From assembly GCA_020632595.1 (NCBI GenBank), contig JACKFF010000001.1, forward strand, positions 186,001 through 250,000: DNA of 64,000 bases, given 5' to 3'. Under the pieces are notes generated by a model. It had not been told where the DNA came from, ran no database searches, and worked only from the letters and a program-made list of their open reading frames with translations. The DNA is from Nitrospiraceae bacterium (GTDB taxonomy: Bacteria; Nitrospirota; Nitrospiria; Nitrospirales; UBA8639). Positions 36,859 to 46,380 of this stretch are shown one piece after another (the stretch's first letter is position 1; every line of letters starts with the position of its first letter). A program made the position numbers and the translations under genes.

Positions 36859-37728
36859 ATGAGCCGTCTTGGAGAAATTCGCCGGATTCTCTGGTGGATT
36901 CTCATTTTAAATTTACTGGTCGCCGCCGCAAAGTGGGGCTATGGCGTCATGACGTATTCATTAGGTCTGCAGGCCGACGGCCTCCATTCCACCTTTGATG
37001 GCCTCTCGAATGTGATTGGATTGATTGGACTGTGGCTGGCGACGGCTCCTCCTGATGCCAATCATCCTTATGGTCATAAAAAATTTGAGACCCTGACAGC
37101 CGGAAGTATTGGCGGTTTTCTGGTCATGACCTGTCTCTATCTCCTGTGGAAAGCCTATCAGTCATGGACCTTGGACCTGCACCCTCAGGTAACCGGGATC
37201 AGTTTTTTCATCATGATCGGAACCATGGGGATCAATATCTTCATCGCGCAATGGGAACGGCGGAAAGGCACTGAACTCAGAAGCGATATCCTCACAGCGG
37301 ACTCCTATCACACAGCGAGTGATGTCCTGACATCATCTTCCGTCCTGGCAGGACTCCTGGCTGTGCAAGCCGGATATGCCTTCGTTGATCCTTTGGTGGC
37401 GGTCCTGATTGCCGGCGTGATTGCCTGGACAGCATCCCTCGTGCTCAAAGACGTCCTGTCTTCCCTAACAGACGCGGTTCGATTGGACCCTGGGGAAGTT
37501 CACACGGCTGTGATGTCGATAGCCGGCGTCCTGCATTGTCACGATATCAGAACACGCGGGCTGAACCACCATGTCTTCATGGATCTCTCGGTTCACGTTG
37601 ATCCAACCCTATCAGTCGAAAAAGCTCATGGGCTCGCGACCCGGATTGAGGAGCATCTCATTGATCATTTTGAATCGCTGGAAGACGTGGTCGTCCATAT
37701 CGAACCGGAAGGACACGAACGGGGATGA
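36859..37728 (+). CDS. Cation diffusion facilitator (CDF) metal efflux protein
   Basis: 289 residues with six membrane helices and a cytoplasmic C-terminal domain (about 205-289). The metal sites are seen as L-Q-A-D-G-L-H-S-T-F-D (helix 2) and D-S-Y-H-T-A-S-D (helix 5), and the loop HPYGHKKFETL is typical. It exports Zn2+, Fe2+ or similar ions in exchange for H+. ATG at 36859. Confidence 0.92.
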   Translation: MSRLGEIRRILWWILILNLLVAAAKWGYGVMTYSLGLQADGLHSTFDGLSNVIGLIGLWLATAPPDANHPYGHKKFETLTAGSIGGFLVMTCLYLLWKAYQSWTLDLHPQVTGISFFIMIGTMGINIFIAQWERRKGTELRSDILTADSYHTASDVLTSSSVLAGLLAVQAGYAFVDPLVAVLIAGVIAWTASLVLKDVLSSLTDAVRLDPGEVHTAVMSIAGVLHCHDIRTRGLNHHVFMDLSVHVDPTLSVEKAHGLATRIEEHLIDHFESLEDVVVHIEPEGHERG

Positions 37729-37829
37729 TGGGAACCCTGAGGGGCAAATTATGCGGACGGAGAAGTCAAAGGTCAGGAGAAAAGGGAAAAGTCGCATTCA
37801 ACAGATTCAATCTTCGCCTCCTCTTCAAC

Positions 37830-39785
37830 CTACGCCTCACCCCTGAGGTCTTCAAAATACATGGGCAGGGAAACAATAAAGGTTGTCCCCTGCCCTGGCA
37901 CACTCGTCACACGGATGGCACCTTGATGTTCCTGGAGAATGCCATGAACCACGGTGAGTCCTAAGCCGGTCCCCTCCCCCACGGCCTTGGTAGAAAAAAA
38001 CGGATCAAAAATCTTGGCGAGTTGCTCCTGAGGAATTCCACTCCCGGTATCCTGCACAGTCAGTTCAACCGTGTCATCGGTCGGGTGAAGAGCCAGGCTC
38101 AGAGTGCCTCCATCGCCCATCGCCTGGCAGGCATTCAAAATTAGATTTAACAATACCTGATTCATGTGATCCGGATCCGCCAAGACTTTTGGCAAGTGAG
38201 GGCTCACGGTTTTTTTCACCTGAATATGCTGTTTACCCAATCGCTCCTGCAGCACATCCAGAACATCGATCATCACGGCCTCTAAGTTCACAGCCTGCCG
38301 AACAGCCGGACGTTTTCGGGCAAAGCTTAATAACTGATTCATAATTTTGGTAATGCGTTCCACCTGGGTCACAATGGTTTCCAACCCCTTCCTGGTGCGC
38401 TCATCCTGAGCTTTACGCATTAACAATTCCGCTCTCCCCAAAATCACATTCATGGGTGTCCCGATTTCGTGGGCCATGCCCGACGCCAACGTGCCTAATT
38501 CGGCCAATCGTTCCGTTTTTCGCAACTGATCCTCCAACGCACGTTGTTGAGTAATATCCACCACGTACCCTTCAATCCCGACAACCTCGCCTGCTTCTGA
38601 AAAGATCCCACACCCCTGTTCCCACACCCATTTGACGGATCCCTCCACTGTTCGAATCCGATAGCTGGACTGAAACGGCTTACGGTCCTTGAGTGCCTCC
38701 TGCACCTCCTGCCAGACCCGCTCGCGATCTTCTTGAAACATCACATCCCGGCCATACGACACCTCTCGAGACTGGACAAATTTTTCAGGTGGATATCCTG
38801 TCAGATCCTGACAACTCGGGCTGATGAACTCCAAGGTCCAATCCCGGTCATTTTCGCAGCGATAGACCATGCCCGGCAGATTCTTCAGAAGGGTCGATAA
38901 GGTTCGTTGGGCCTCCTGCAATTCCTGTTCGGTCGCCACCCGTTCCGTCAAATCCATGATAATGGCGAGGAAGACCCGACGACCCTCCGCCTGTAAATAT
39001 TGAAGATGGACTTCAACCGGATACGTCGTGCGATCTTTTCTTCGATGGGATGTCCGGAAATTCACTTGTTCCCGTTGACCGGTCTGGAGAAGTCCCAACA
39101 ACTCCAGAAACTGATTGTTCGAAAGATCCGGTTTCAAATCCAGCGGTGTCATCGTGCACAATTCTTCCATGGTGTATCCGATATTTTCCCTCGCGCCTTT
39201 GTTGACTTGACTAAATCGCAGAGTCGTGGCATCAAACACATAAATTTCATTGACTGACTCCTCAAGAATTCTCCCCAGGTAAGACAACCGCTCTTCATGT
39301 TGCTTTCGCTGGGAAATATCCCGAAGAATCACCGTCAACCATCGCTTCCCCCCACGTTCGGCTTGAGAAATCGAGGCTTCCAAAGGAAAGGTCTCACCAT
39401 TCCCTCGCAGTCCGGAAATTTCCATGTTGGCCCCCATCCGTCTGGACGTTGCTCCGGTTTCAGCAAACCGGCGGATGTGTTCACGATGGGCGGACCGGAG
39501 CGGAAGCGGAATAAAGCGGTCGAGGGTATTCCCCAGTGCCTCTTGCGCCGAACACTGAAAAATCTCTTCAGCGGCGGCATTAAAGATGACAATCCGTTGA
39601 TTGTCATCGATGATGATAATGGCATCCATGGCCGAATGGATGATCCCTGCCAGTTGCTGCTCAATTGCCTCTAACCCGTCCCTGGCTTCCTGATGCATCG
39701 CCTGGACGGCTCGCAGTTCTGCCAATTCCTGACGGAGTGCAAATACTTCCTGATGAAGATCTGGCGGTCGTGAATCGTGACTCAT
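37830..39785 (-). CDS. PAS-domain sensor histidine kinase
   Basis: 651 residues, no membrane helix seen, so cytoplasmic. An N-terminal coiled coil (about 8-40) and three PAS domains (about 45-165, 170-290, 300-420, each with its PAC part) precede a HisKA domain with the phospho-accepting His in SGMAHEIGTP (H439) and an HATPase domain (N box LILNACQAMGDGG, DTGSGIP, GTGLGLTVVHGI). It is encoded 180 bases downstream of the NtrC-type regulator on the same strand and is its likely partner. Several PAS domains suggest redox, oxygen or energy sensing (inference). Confidence 0.93.
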   Translation of the reverse strand: MSHDSRPPDLHQEVFALRQELAELRAVQAMHQEARDGLEAIEQQLAGIIHSAMDAIIIIDDNQRIVIFNAAAEEIFQCSAQEALGNTLDRFIPLPLRSAHREHIRRFAETGATSRRMGANMEISGLRGNGETFPLEASISQAERGGKRWLTVILRDISQRKQHEERLSYLGRILEESVNEIYVFDATTLRFSQVNKGARENIGYTMEELCTMTPLDLKPDLSNNQFLELLGLLQTGQREQVNFRTSHRRKDRTTYPVEVHLQYLQAEGRRVFLAIIMDLTERVATEQELQEAQRTLSTLLKNLPGMVYRCENDRDWTLEFISPSCQDLTGYPPEKFVQSREVSYGRDVMFQEDRERVWQEVQEALKDRKPFQSSYRIRTVEGSVKWVWEQGCGIFSEAGEVVGIEGYVVDITQQRALEDQLRKTERLAELGTLASGMAHEIGTPMNVILGRAELLMRKAQDERTRKGLETIVTQVERITKIMNQLLSFARKRPAVRQAVNLEAVMIDVLDVLQERLGKQHIQVKKTVSPHLPKVLADPDHMNQVLLNLILNACQAMGDGGTLSLALHPTDDTVELTVQDTGSGIPQEQLAKIFDPFFSTKAVGEGTGLGLTVVHGILQEHQGAIRVTSVPGQGTTFIVSLPMYFEDLRGEA

Positions 39786-39965
39786 CGATTAACCGGGAGG
39801 ATGTTTCTGAAAAACAGAAGACTAAGGTTCAATGCATGAATGAATGAGACAAAGACCAATGAAATATCGCTTGCCGGGCCAAATCCGGAAAAAGAGGGAG
39901 CACTCCGTGAACAACAGGAGGGAGCGCACCATGACTCAGCGTGATCATTCGGGCTCTTGGTGCCT

Positions 39966-41339
39966 TCATACCACGTCCTCCATTTCAGCCAGCTTGCGAT
40001 ATAACGTCTTTCGATCAATGCCGAGCACATGCGCCGTTTGATATTTATTCCCACCCATTTTTTCCAGCACCCGCCGGATGTAAGACTTTTCTAATTGCTC
40101 AAGGGGAAGTAACCGCTCCGCGGCATCACCGATCAACTGTCCATCTCCTTGGATGTTCCGAATATTGGAGGGAAGATCATCCAAACAAATCTTTTTCCCT
40201 TGCGTCAGGGTCGCCGCACGCTCGAGGATGTTTTCTAACTCTCTCACATTACCCGGCCACTGATAATCCATCAGCCGGGCCATGGCCGGCTCTTCGACAC
40301 TTTCAATATGTTTTTGCTGCGCAGTGACACTTTTTTGAAGCAACCCCTGAACCAGAACAGGGAGATCCTCTTTGCGATCCCGAAGAGGCGGTAAATGCAG
40401 TTCAATCACATTCAGCCGGTAATACAAATCCTCCCGAAACCGCTTGGCCTTCACCTCCTCACGTAAATGCACGTTGGTGGCGACCACCAACCGGACATTG
40501 ATTGAGGTGGAGCGCGTGGCCCCTACCCGCCGGATTTCCCGCTCTTGGACAGCACGAAGCAACTTGGCTTGAAGCATCATGGGCATTTCACTGATTTCAT
40601 CCAAAAACAACGTGCCATCGTGAGCCTCTTCAAATAAACCGGGTTTATCCGTCTTCGCATCCGTAAAGGCGCCCCGCACATGGCCAAAAAGTTCGCTTTC
40701 CAACAACAGCTCAGGAATGGCCGCACAGTTCACCGGAACAAAAGGCGCGGCCTTACGCTGGCTATTAAAATGAATGGCTTTGGCCACAAGCTCTTTTCCA
40801 GTCCCACTTTCTCCCGTGATTAAAATATTCGTCTGTGAATCGGCCACTCGTCGGATCAGATCAAAAATTTCTTTCATCGGTTTGCTTTTCCCCAGAATCT
40901 GGTCAAAGGAAAATTCCCGGCTGACCTGTTGCCGTAATTGCTTGACCTCCTGGCGAAGCAGCGCCTCTCGCATGGCTTTCGCCACCGTCACCGTTAATTC
41001 ATTGCTCTTGATGGGCTTGGTGAGATAGTCGAACGCGCCTTGCTTCATCGCATCAACGGCCGACTCAACGGTGCCGAATGCCGTCATCATGATGAGATTC
41101 GACTCCGGATGCTTTCGAAGGACATGATCCAATAATCCCAGCCCGTCCATGCCTTTCATCCGTAAATCCGTCACGACCACGGGAAATTTCTCCGTTTCCA
41201 TCCGGATAAGCGCGTCGTGACCATCTGACGCCACCATAACCCGATAGTGCTCCTCCTCAAGAATATCCCGCAGTAATTGCCGCATTTCGGGTTCATCATC
41301 GACGACTAAGACAGATGGAGAATCATTGATCATTGCCAT
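39966..41339 (-). CDS. NtrC-family sigma-54 activator response regulator
   Basis: 457 residues. Receiver domain (D58 phospho-acceptor in VVVTDLRMKGMDG; LTKPIK for the conserved Lys), AAA+ domain (Walker A GESGTGKE near residue 176, sigma-54 contact loop GAFTDA in place of GAFTGA, Walker B DGTLFLDEI) and a Fis-type HTH (MGGNKYQTAHVLGIDRKTLY). It would open sigma-54 promoters when phosphorylated by the PAS kinase. It lies amid several genes that carry -24/-12 promoter matches and is divergent from one of them (41809). Confidence 0.95.
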   Translation of the reverse strand: MAMINDSPSVLVVDDEPEMRQLLRDILEEEHYRVMVASDGHDALIRMETEKFPVVVTDLRMKGMDGLGLLDHVLRKHPESNLIMMTAFGTVESAVDAMKQGAFDYLTKPIKSNELTVTVAKAMREALLRQEVKQLRQQVSREFSFDQILGKSKPMKEIFDLIRRVADSQTNILITGESGTGKELVAKAIHFNSQRKAAPFVPVNCAAIPELLLESELFGHVRGAFTDAKTDKPGLFEEAHDGTLFLDEISEMPMMLQAKLLRAVQEREIRRVGATRSTSINVRLVVATNVHLREEVKAKRFREDLYYRLNVIELHLPPLRDRKEDLPVLVQGLLQKSVTAQQKHIESVEEPAMARLMDYQWPGNVRELENILERAATLTQGKKICLDDLPSNIRNIQGDGQLIGDAAERLLPLEQLEKSYIRRVLEKMGGNKYQTAHVLGIDRKTLYRKLAEMEDVV

Positions 41340-41808
41340 ATTCCTTGTTTAACTCAGTAGCCTGAGACCACGATTTATCAAAAAAAAACCGCTTGAGCTC
41401 ACCCCGGTTAAGATACCCTTCCCTTCGGTGACTCCCTTATCACGTCCCGGCTTAGCCACGAGAGACAACCTAAATATTCCAAAACTGTAGACTTTTTCAC
41501 CAATCAGAAATATCTCAACTGTAGCAATTTGCATCACCTGGTCCAACTCAAATCCTGGTAGATCGCCACATCAGTCAATCAGGGATGACCCTCTCCCTAC
41601 CCCCCAACCATGCCTTGTCACGAAGAGGGAGAGCCTATTCACGTGATTGTTCGTCACCGCGATTCCCGGTTTTTGGTATCAGACCGTACCCTGGAAAATC
41701 AGGGAAAAGCGCACCTCTCTGAAGATTAGGTTGAAACATAATGGCATTCCTCTTGCTGTCACTTAAATGGGTTAAGGCAAAGAGAACAACATTGAAAAGG
41801 GAGATCCC
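41340..41808. other. Divergent intergenic region between the NtrC-type regulator and a universal stress protein
   Basis: 469 bases without a gene. It contains the sigma-54 promoter match at 41741-41757. CCCTG/CAGGG flank GAAAAT near 41691-41706, a short inverted repeat that could bind an activator, but this is weak. Confidence 0.45.
41741..41757 (+). promoter_or_regulatory. Sigma-54 promoter match for the universal stress protein gene at 41809
   Basis: ATGGCATTCCTCTTGCT matches TGGCAY-N5-TTGCW with GG-N10-GC; GC lies 52 bases before the ATG. The next gene upstream, on the other strand, encodes a sigma-54 activator. Confidence 0.8.
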
Positions 41809-42672
41809 ATGAGAATTGTGGTTCCAGTTGATGGTTCATCCTGTTCCACCTCTTCTGTTCATGCCCTTGCACATTTTACGCCGCCTGAAGAATTGACCCT
41901 GGTTCATGCTCTCCACCTACCAGATTTCAACTATCCGATGATTACGCCGGATCTTCGAACCGAGGCCCAGGAAGAAATCAAAGACCAATTGAGAAAAGAA
42001 GGGGAGGGAATTCTCGATGAGGCGCAGAAACACCTTCCTGCCGATTTCGCTCATATACAGAGGGTCCATCAAATTGGACATCCGGTCGACGTGATTGTGG
42101 AAACGGTACGATCCGCACAATCCAACCTGATCGTGTTGGGAGCCAGGGGTCTTGGCCCAGTCAAAGAACTGATTCTGGGGAGCGTGTCTCATCGGGTCCT
42201 GATGCATGCGCCGTGTTCAACCATGATCGTCAAAACCCCCATGACTCAGTTAAAAAAGATTCTTCTCCCCATTGAGGGTCCGGAAGACGCAAAGGCGGCG
42301 TTACAGTTTTTAGCCCTCCAACCTTTTCGACAACCGGTTGAGGTCGAGGTGTTTGCCGTCTGGCCACAACCCCAATTGTCATGGCCCGCCACAGTCGGAC
42401 AATCGGACCGACTGGAAGCTCAAGCCATAGAAGAGGCCCAGGAACGCATGAAAGCCATCACTGACCGGCTCACCCGGATGAACTTCGCCTGCCAAGCGCA
42501 TGTCGGGATCGGCGATCCCGCCTATGCCATCCTCGAACAACGTCACGCCTCCCAATCCGACCTGATCATGATGGGCATGCATGGCCGGGGAGGATTCTCC
42601 CGGTTTTTGATGGGGAGCGTTTCACATTCCGTAATACACCAGACCCCATGCCCCGTCCTGATTGTCCGGTAA
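41809..42672 (+). CDS. Universal stress protein, tandem UspA domains
   Basis: 287 residues, two UspA domains (about 1-140 and 145-287). Motifs: MRIVVPVDGSSCS, GARGLGPVKELILGSVSHRV in the first and GMHGRGGFSRFLMGSVSHSV in the second; both keep the G-x2-G-x9-G-(S/T) ATP site. ATG at 41809 with AAGGGAG upstream. A sigma-54 promoter match precedes it. Confidence 0.93.
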   Translation: MRIVVPVDGSSCSTSSVHALAHFTPPEELTLVHALHLPDFNYPMITPDLRTEAQEEIKDQLRKEGEGILDEAQKHLPADFAHIQRVHQIGHPVDVIVETVRSAQSNLIVLGARGLGPVKELILGSVSHRVLMHAPCSTMIVKTPMTQLKKILLPIEGPEDAKAALQFLALQPFRQPVEVEVFAVWPQPQLSWPATVGQSDRLEAQAIEEAQERMKAITDRLTRMNFACQAHVGIGDPAYAILEQRHASQSDLIMMGMHGRGGFSRFLMGSVSHSVIHQTPCPVLIVR

Positions 42673-42830
42673 GCTTTCAGGAACGGGAGAATCGGATTCC
42701 TTTTTCCTGTTGATGACATCTGCCACAGACCTGGTCGCTTTGAATGTGGCGCTTTGCCACGAAGGATGGAGAGCAACGAGTTTTTCCAAGGCTTTTTCAT
42801 TAAATTTCAGTCCCCCTTCCCTCTCAACTG

Positions 42831-42847
42831 TTGGCATACCCATTGCT
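42831..42847 (+). promoter_or_regulatory. Sigma-54 promoter match for hsp20
   Basis: TTGGCATACCCATTGCT is an almost ideal -24/-12 element with GG-N10-GC; GC is 61 bases before the hsp20 ATG. The same TGGCAT-N5-TTGCTG core occurs before two universal stress protein genes. Confidence 0.82.
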
Positions 42848-42907
42848 GTGTACACATGTAGGTATGCTCCATATATTTCTTCCAGGGTACAAAAAGGAGG
42901 TTATGAG

Positions 42908-43363
42908 ATGAGTGCCATTACACGTTGGGATCCGTTTCGAGAATTGGATGAGTTGCAGGGTCGGCTTTCAACTTTGTTCGGCCGATCACCGGTCAGAAAA
43001 GAAGGGGAACGTCAAGAAGCGTTGCGCGTTGCCGAATGGGCTCCCCTGGTAGACATCACCGAAGACCCCAAAGAATATTTGGTCAAGGCCGAACTCCCGG
43101 AGGTCAAAAAGGATGAAATTAAAATCAGTGTACAGAACGATGTGTTAGTCATTTCCGGTGAACGAAAGTATGAGAAGGAAGAGAAGGATAAAAAGTACCA
43201 CCGGATCGAGCGAGCCTATGGGAGTTTTTCGCGGAGTTTCACCATCCCCGAAGATGCCGATCCCGAGAAAGTGTCGGCTGAATTCAAGGATGGGGTGTTG
43301 CATGTCCATTTACCGAAAAGCGATCGGGCAAAACCGAAAAGTATAGCTGTAAAAGTTTCATGA
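42908..43363 (+). CDS. Small heat shock protein Hsp20 (alpha-crystallin family)
   Basis: 151 residues from the ATG at 42908, with AAGGAGG upstream. N-terminal arm (WDPFRELDELQGRLSTLF), alpha-crystallin domain (about 45-140) with GERKYEKEEK, the SFSRSFTIPEDAD strand and the A-x-x-x-x-G-V-L signature (AEFKDGVLHVHLPK), then a short C-terminal tail. It is an ATP-independent holdase chaperone. Placed under a sigma-54 promoter rather than a heat-shock promoter as far as the sequence shows. Confidence 0.95.
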   Translation: MSAITRWDPFRELDELQGRLSTLFGRSPVRKEGERQEALRVAEWAPLVDITEDPKEYLVKAELPEVKKDEIKISVQNDVLVISGERKYEKEEKDKKYHRIERAYGSFSRSFTIPEDADPEKVSAEFKDGVLHVHLPKSDRAKPKSIAVKVS

Positions 43364-43372
43364 TGAGGAAGC

Positions 43373-43404
43373 GGGTTCCCCCTTCTGAATTGAAAGGGGA
43401 ACCC
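43373..43404 (+). terminator. Possible terminator hairpin after hsp20
   Basis: GGGTTCCCC (43373-43381) pairs with GGGGAACCC (43396-43404), starting 10 bases after the hsp20 stop codon. There is no following T-run, so efficiency is uncertain. Confidence 0.4.
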
Positions 43405-43486
43405 GGAAGCTTACTCTTGACAAGACGATCACGAGCAACCAGTCGAGTGAGACAAGTCAATTCAAGGCAAGGGGGATAATCCACAT

Positions 43487-43912
43487 ATGCCCAACTTCTC
43501 AACATGCCTATTTCGCAGGGCTTGGATTCTATCCATTGGAGTCTATCTCCTGGCAGGGATGTCCTCGCCCAGCGCGCAGCTCGTCCAAGAAGTGATCGTG
43601 ACCATTGAGGGATACACGTTTCAAACCACCCAGATGCCTCTTCAACTGGACACAGAGACCATTATCTATATCGCAAACAAAGATACGGTACGCCATGATT
43701 TTGGATCAGACATGTTCCTCAATACTCTGACTCATGTCGATAGCCATGGCGTCGTAACCTATGGAAAGGGCGTGGAAGGCGTCCTTCTTGAGCCCGGCCA
43801 GGAAGCCTCAATCCGCTTGATGCTGAACCACTCGGGGAGATTCCAATTTCAATGTTCGATTCATAAGGAAATGAAAGGGGAAATTCTTCTCCTGACCGTG
43901 GACGCTGTGTAA
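43487..43912 (+). CDS. Exported cupredoxin-like blue copper protein
   Basis: 141 residues. Signal peptide (FRRAWILSIGVYLLAGMSSPSAQ, cleavage near residue 30), then a plastocyanin/azurin-type beta domain. The type 1 copper ligands are visible: His70 (VRHDF), Cys123, His126 and Met129 (QCSIHKEMKG). It should carry electrons in the periplasm. The universal stress protein gene and hydrogenase genes follow on the same strand. Confidence 0.85.
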   Translation: MPNFSTCLFRRAWILSIGVYLLAGMSSPSAQLVQEVIVTIEGYTFQTTQMPLQLDTETIIYIANKDTVRHDFGSDMFLNTLTHVDSHGVVTYGKGVEGVLLEPGQEASIRLMLNHSGRFQFQCSIHKEMKGEILLLTVDAV

Positions 43913-43982
43913 TCGGCAACCTCTGAATTCTCTAAGGGTTGTGGTCGGGTGCCCGAGCTATTAGAATTTCTGAGAGTGCTCT

Positions 43983-44981
43983 ATGGCTTTCACTCTAAGG
44001 CGAAAGGCTAATACCGTTATGGTCAAGATCGTCACCCATATCCTGCTTCCTACCGATTTTTCACCAAGCTCCACTCCTGCCTTTCGTTACGCGGTGGAGT
44101 GGGCAAAAGTCTTTGAAGCACAACTGACCATTCTTCATGTCCATTCCCTGCAACCGGGGCTGGATATCGACGCCGGAGTCGCCCAACAATTCCTGGATGA
44201 ACAACGCAAGGTGGCGCGGGAAGAGTTGGACACACTCGTAGCTGAGGCCCGGCAACAAGTTCCGAAAGCATCCATGGAACTGCTGGCAGGCCTCCCCTCT
44301 GAATGCATTTGCGAGGTCGCACGGGAAAAAAAATGCGATTTAATCATGATGGGAACCCACGGGTGGACGGGATTCAATCGAGTCTTATTCGGCAGCGTCG
44401 CGGAACGGGTGATTCAACGGGCCCCATGTCCGGTTCTGTCCATTCCCCACCGGGAATCAGAGGATATCTCCGCGATGCATGCCTTGCAAATCCTCCCGCG
44501 TCAAATCGTTCTGCCATTAGAATTCTCCGATTGCTCCATGGATGCCTATGAATACGCGGTCCAAATCGCCAAATGGTTTGATGTGCCTCTGACCCTGGTC
44601 CACGCCATCGAACCATTGTCTTACAGCTTGGACTTTACCCTGACGCATCCGCTTCAAGAAAAAACCAATCGGGATAAAGTCGAAAAGCGATTGGCTGACC
44701 TCACCGCTGTCCTGTCGGAACAGGGTCTATCCGCCCAATATGAGTTACTTGATAAGCCAACCGTTGATGGCATTCTGGAAACCAGTGCCATTCAGCAGGC
44801 CGATCTTATCGTCATGGGAACTCATGGCCGAAAGGGACTGACCCGCATGATCCTGGGGAGCACCGCCTATAAATTACTCGAACAAAGCCCCTACCCTGTC
44901 CTGACGATTAAAAGTCCAAAATTCGAAGGAGGACATCATCCATCGCTCGCCAATGACACGACCACATCCTCTCCAGCATAA
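43983..44981 (+). CDS. Universal stress protein, tandem UspA domains
   Basis: 332 residues, two UspA domains (about 14-155 and 170-312) and a short Ser/Thr tail. ATP-site motifs: GTHGWTGFNRVLFGSVAERV and GTHGRKGLTRMILGSTAYKL. Start is the ATG at 43983; an ATG at 44019 just before the domain is possible. It is 17 bases upstream of a hydrogenase-linked gene and is probably co-transcribed with it. Confidence 0.9.
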   Translation: MAFTLRRKANTVMVKIVTHILLPTDFSPSSTPAFRYAVEWAKVFEAQLTILHVHSLQPGLDIDAGVAQQFLDEQRKVAREELDTLVAEARQQVPKASMELLAGLPSECICEVAREKKCDLIMMGTHGWTGFNRVLFGSVAERVIQRAPCPVLSIPHRESEDISAMHALQILPRQIVLPLEFSDCSMDAYEYAVQIAKWFDVPLTLVHAIEPLSYSLDFTLTHPLQEKTNRDKVEKRLADLTAVLSEQGLSAQYELLDKPTVDGILETSAIQQADLIVMGTHGRKGLTRMILGSTAYKLLEQSPYPVLTIKSPKFEGGHHPSLANDTTTSSPA

Positions 44982-44998
44982 ACTCTAAGCGTGTGCCG

Positions 44999-46366
44999 AT
45001 GGCAGACAATCACCCTCACCCTGTAGTCGGATCGGAAGAAGGCCTTCACAGTCTGTTAACCCGATTGGAGCATCAATCGCTCCAACCGGACTTTCAGCTA
45101 CAGCGACAACTGGCCTTAAGCCACGCCCTACAGCCCTATTTCCATCCACTCATGGTTCCGCCCTTGGCTCCCTTGCCGGAAGAAGAGGATCTAGCCAGGT
45201 GGTTCGTCTATGCCGATTATTTGCCGACTGACGGACATGCTTCTCTCATCGAGCAAGTGCGAGACCTGGTAACGGAACATGTCCCGGAAGAGGAACGGGT
45301 CTGGCTGGATTCCTTGCGACATTCCTATATGGATCTGCTCGAGGTGCAAGCGCTGGATCAGGGGAAGCAGGCGACTCAAACCCGTCTGCAATCGTTGGGA
45401 GACCAACAGATATTTGATGTTTTCCCCCACACGCGACCGGTTCCCTACAAAGTTGGACAGGTCCTGCTCACCCGGCTCCTTCGGGGATTGGCCGACATAC
45501 GCCTGCCTGGTCCCCCGCTCATCCTTTCCTCCAGCATGGGCAAAGCAGTCTTTGAATTGACCAATGAGATGCGACGGGACATCGAGATTGGCACGGGCAA
45601 TTTTGCCCTTTCCGAATGGGCAGAATTCGCCAAGAGCTTCGGATATATGATGATGTGGAGTGTCGCCAAGGTGCGCCGAGGAGCCTGGACGGTCGTTGAC
45701 TCACAGATTGATTATCAGAATTCCGAAGGCGAAATTTTTCTCTATGCCATCGCCTTATATGAACACCATGACTTCCGTGCAATGGCTGACGGACTTCGTG
45801 AGCTTGATCAATTCACTCCCGGGCAGGAGCACGCCGGCAAGCCCGCGTCAACGGCTTCAACAACCGATACCTTCACGTGGGTATGGCTCCCACCACGGGA
45901 CCCATCAGGTGCCGGAGCATGCCCCGTCGCCCGCCTCACCTTGACACCCACTCAACTATTTGTCGAAACCGATTCTGCAGACCGGCTGGATACCGTCAAG
46001 CACCAACTGGCCGCAACCTTTGGTTTCTCATTGCACTTCCAGGGGGAGACCACCGTTCCCCCTCAACATCGAACTCCTGAAGTGGATCTCTTATCAGACA
46101 GCTACATCGCTCCCCCCACCATTGTCCCCAAGGAAGAAGAGCAACAGATCCTCGCAACGTGGCTTGAGACCGTCTATTTGGAATGGGCAGAAAGGCCTTC
46201 GCCGCTTCTAAAAGGACAAAGCCCTCGGCATTTCTGCTCTGCGCAACAGGACACAAATGAGGTTGCAGCCATCATTGACCAAATGGAACAACATGATCTG
46301 GGTCTGCGACGCACAGGCCAATCCGCCTATGATTACAACATTCTCCGGGGTCACATTGGTCTGTAA
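44999..46366 (+). CDS. Hydrogenase-linked protein of unknown function
   Basis: About 455 residues from the ATG at 44999 (a GTG at 44993 is in frame). No signal peptide or membrane helix. The middle (about 175-270) is a mixed alpha/beta region (RRDIEIGTGNFALSEW). The C-terminal 70 residues, from about TWLETVYLEWAERPSPLLKG to YDYNILRGHIGL, look like the small helical end domain often found in SEC-C/MbcA-like proteins (L-x-G-x-T/S-P-x-x and YD-x-N/D-x-L-R-x-x-x-G-L). It starts 17 bases after a universal stress protein gene and ends 14 bases before the hydrogenase beta gene. A role in hydrogenase assembly or control is inferred from place only. Confidence 0.7.
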   Translation: MADNHPHPVVGSEEGLHSLLTRLEHQSLQPDFQLQRQLALSHALQPYFHPLMVPPLAPLPEEEDLARWFVYADYLPTDGHASLIEQVRDLVTEHVPEEERVWLDSLRHSYMDLLEVQALDQGKQATQTRLQSLGDQQIFDVFPHTRPVPYKVGQVLLTRLLRGLADIRLPGPPLILSSSMGKAVFELTNEMRRDIEIGTGNFALSEWAEFAKSFGYMMMWSVAKVRRGAWTVVDSQIDYQNSEGEIFLYAIALYEHHDFRAMADGLRELDQFTPGQEHAGKPASTASTTDTFTWVWLPPRDPSGAGACPVARLTLTPTQLFVETDSADRLDTVKHQLAATFGFSLHFQGETTVPPQHRTPEVDLLSDSYIAPPTIVPKEEEQQILATWLETVYLEWAERPSPLLKGQSPRHFCSAQQDTNEVAAIIDQMEQHDLGLRRTGQSAYDYNILRGHIGL

Positions 46367-46380
46367 GTTATAAGGCAACC

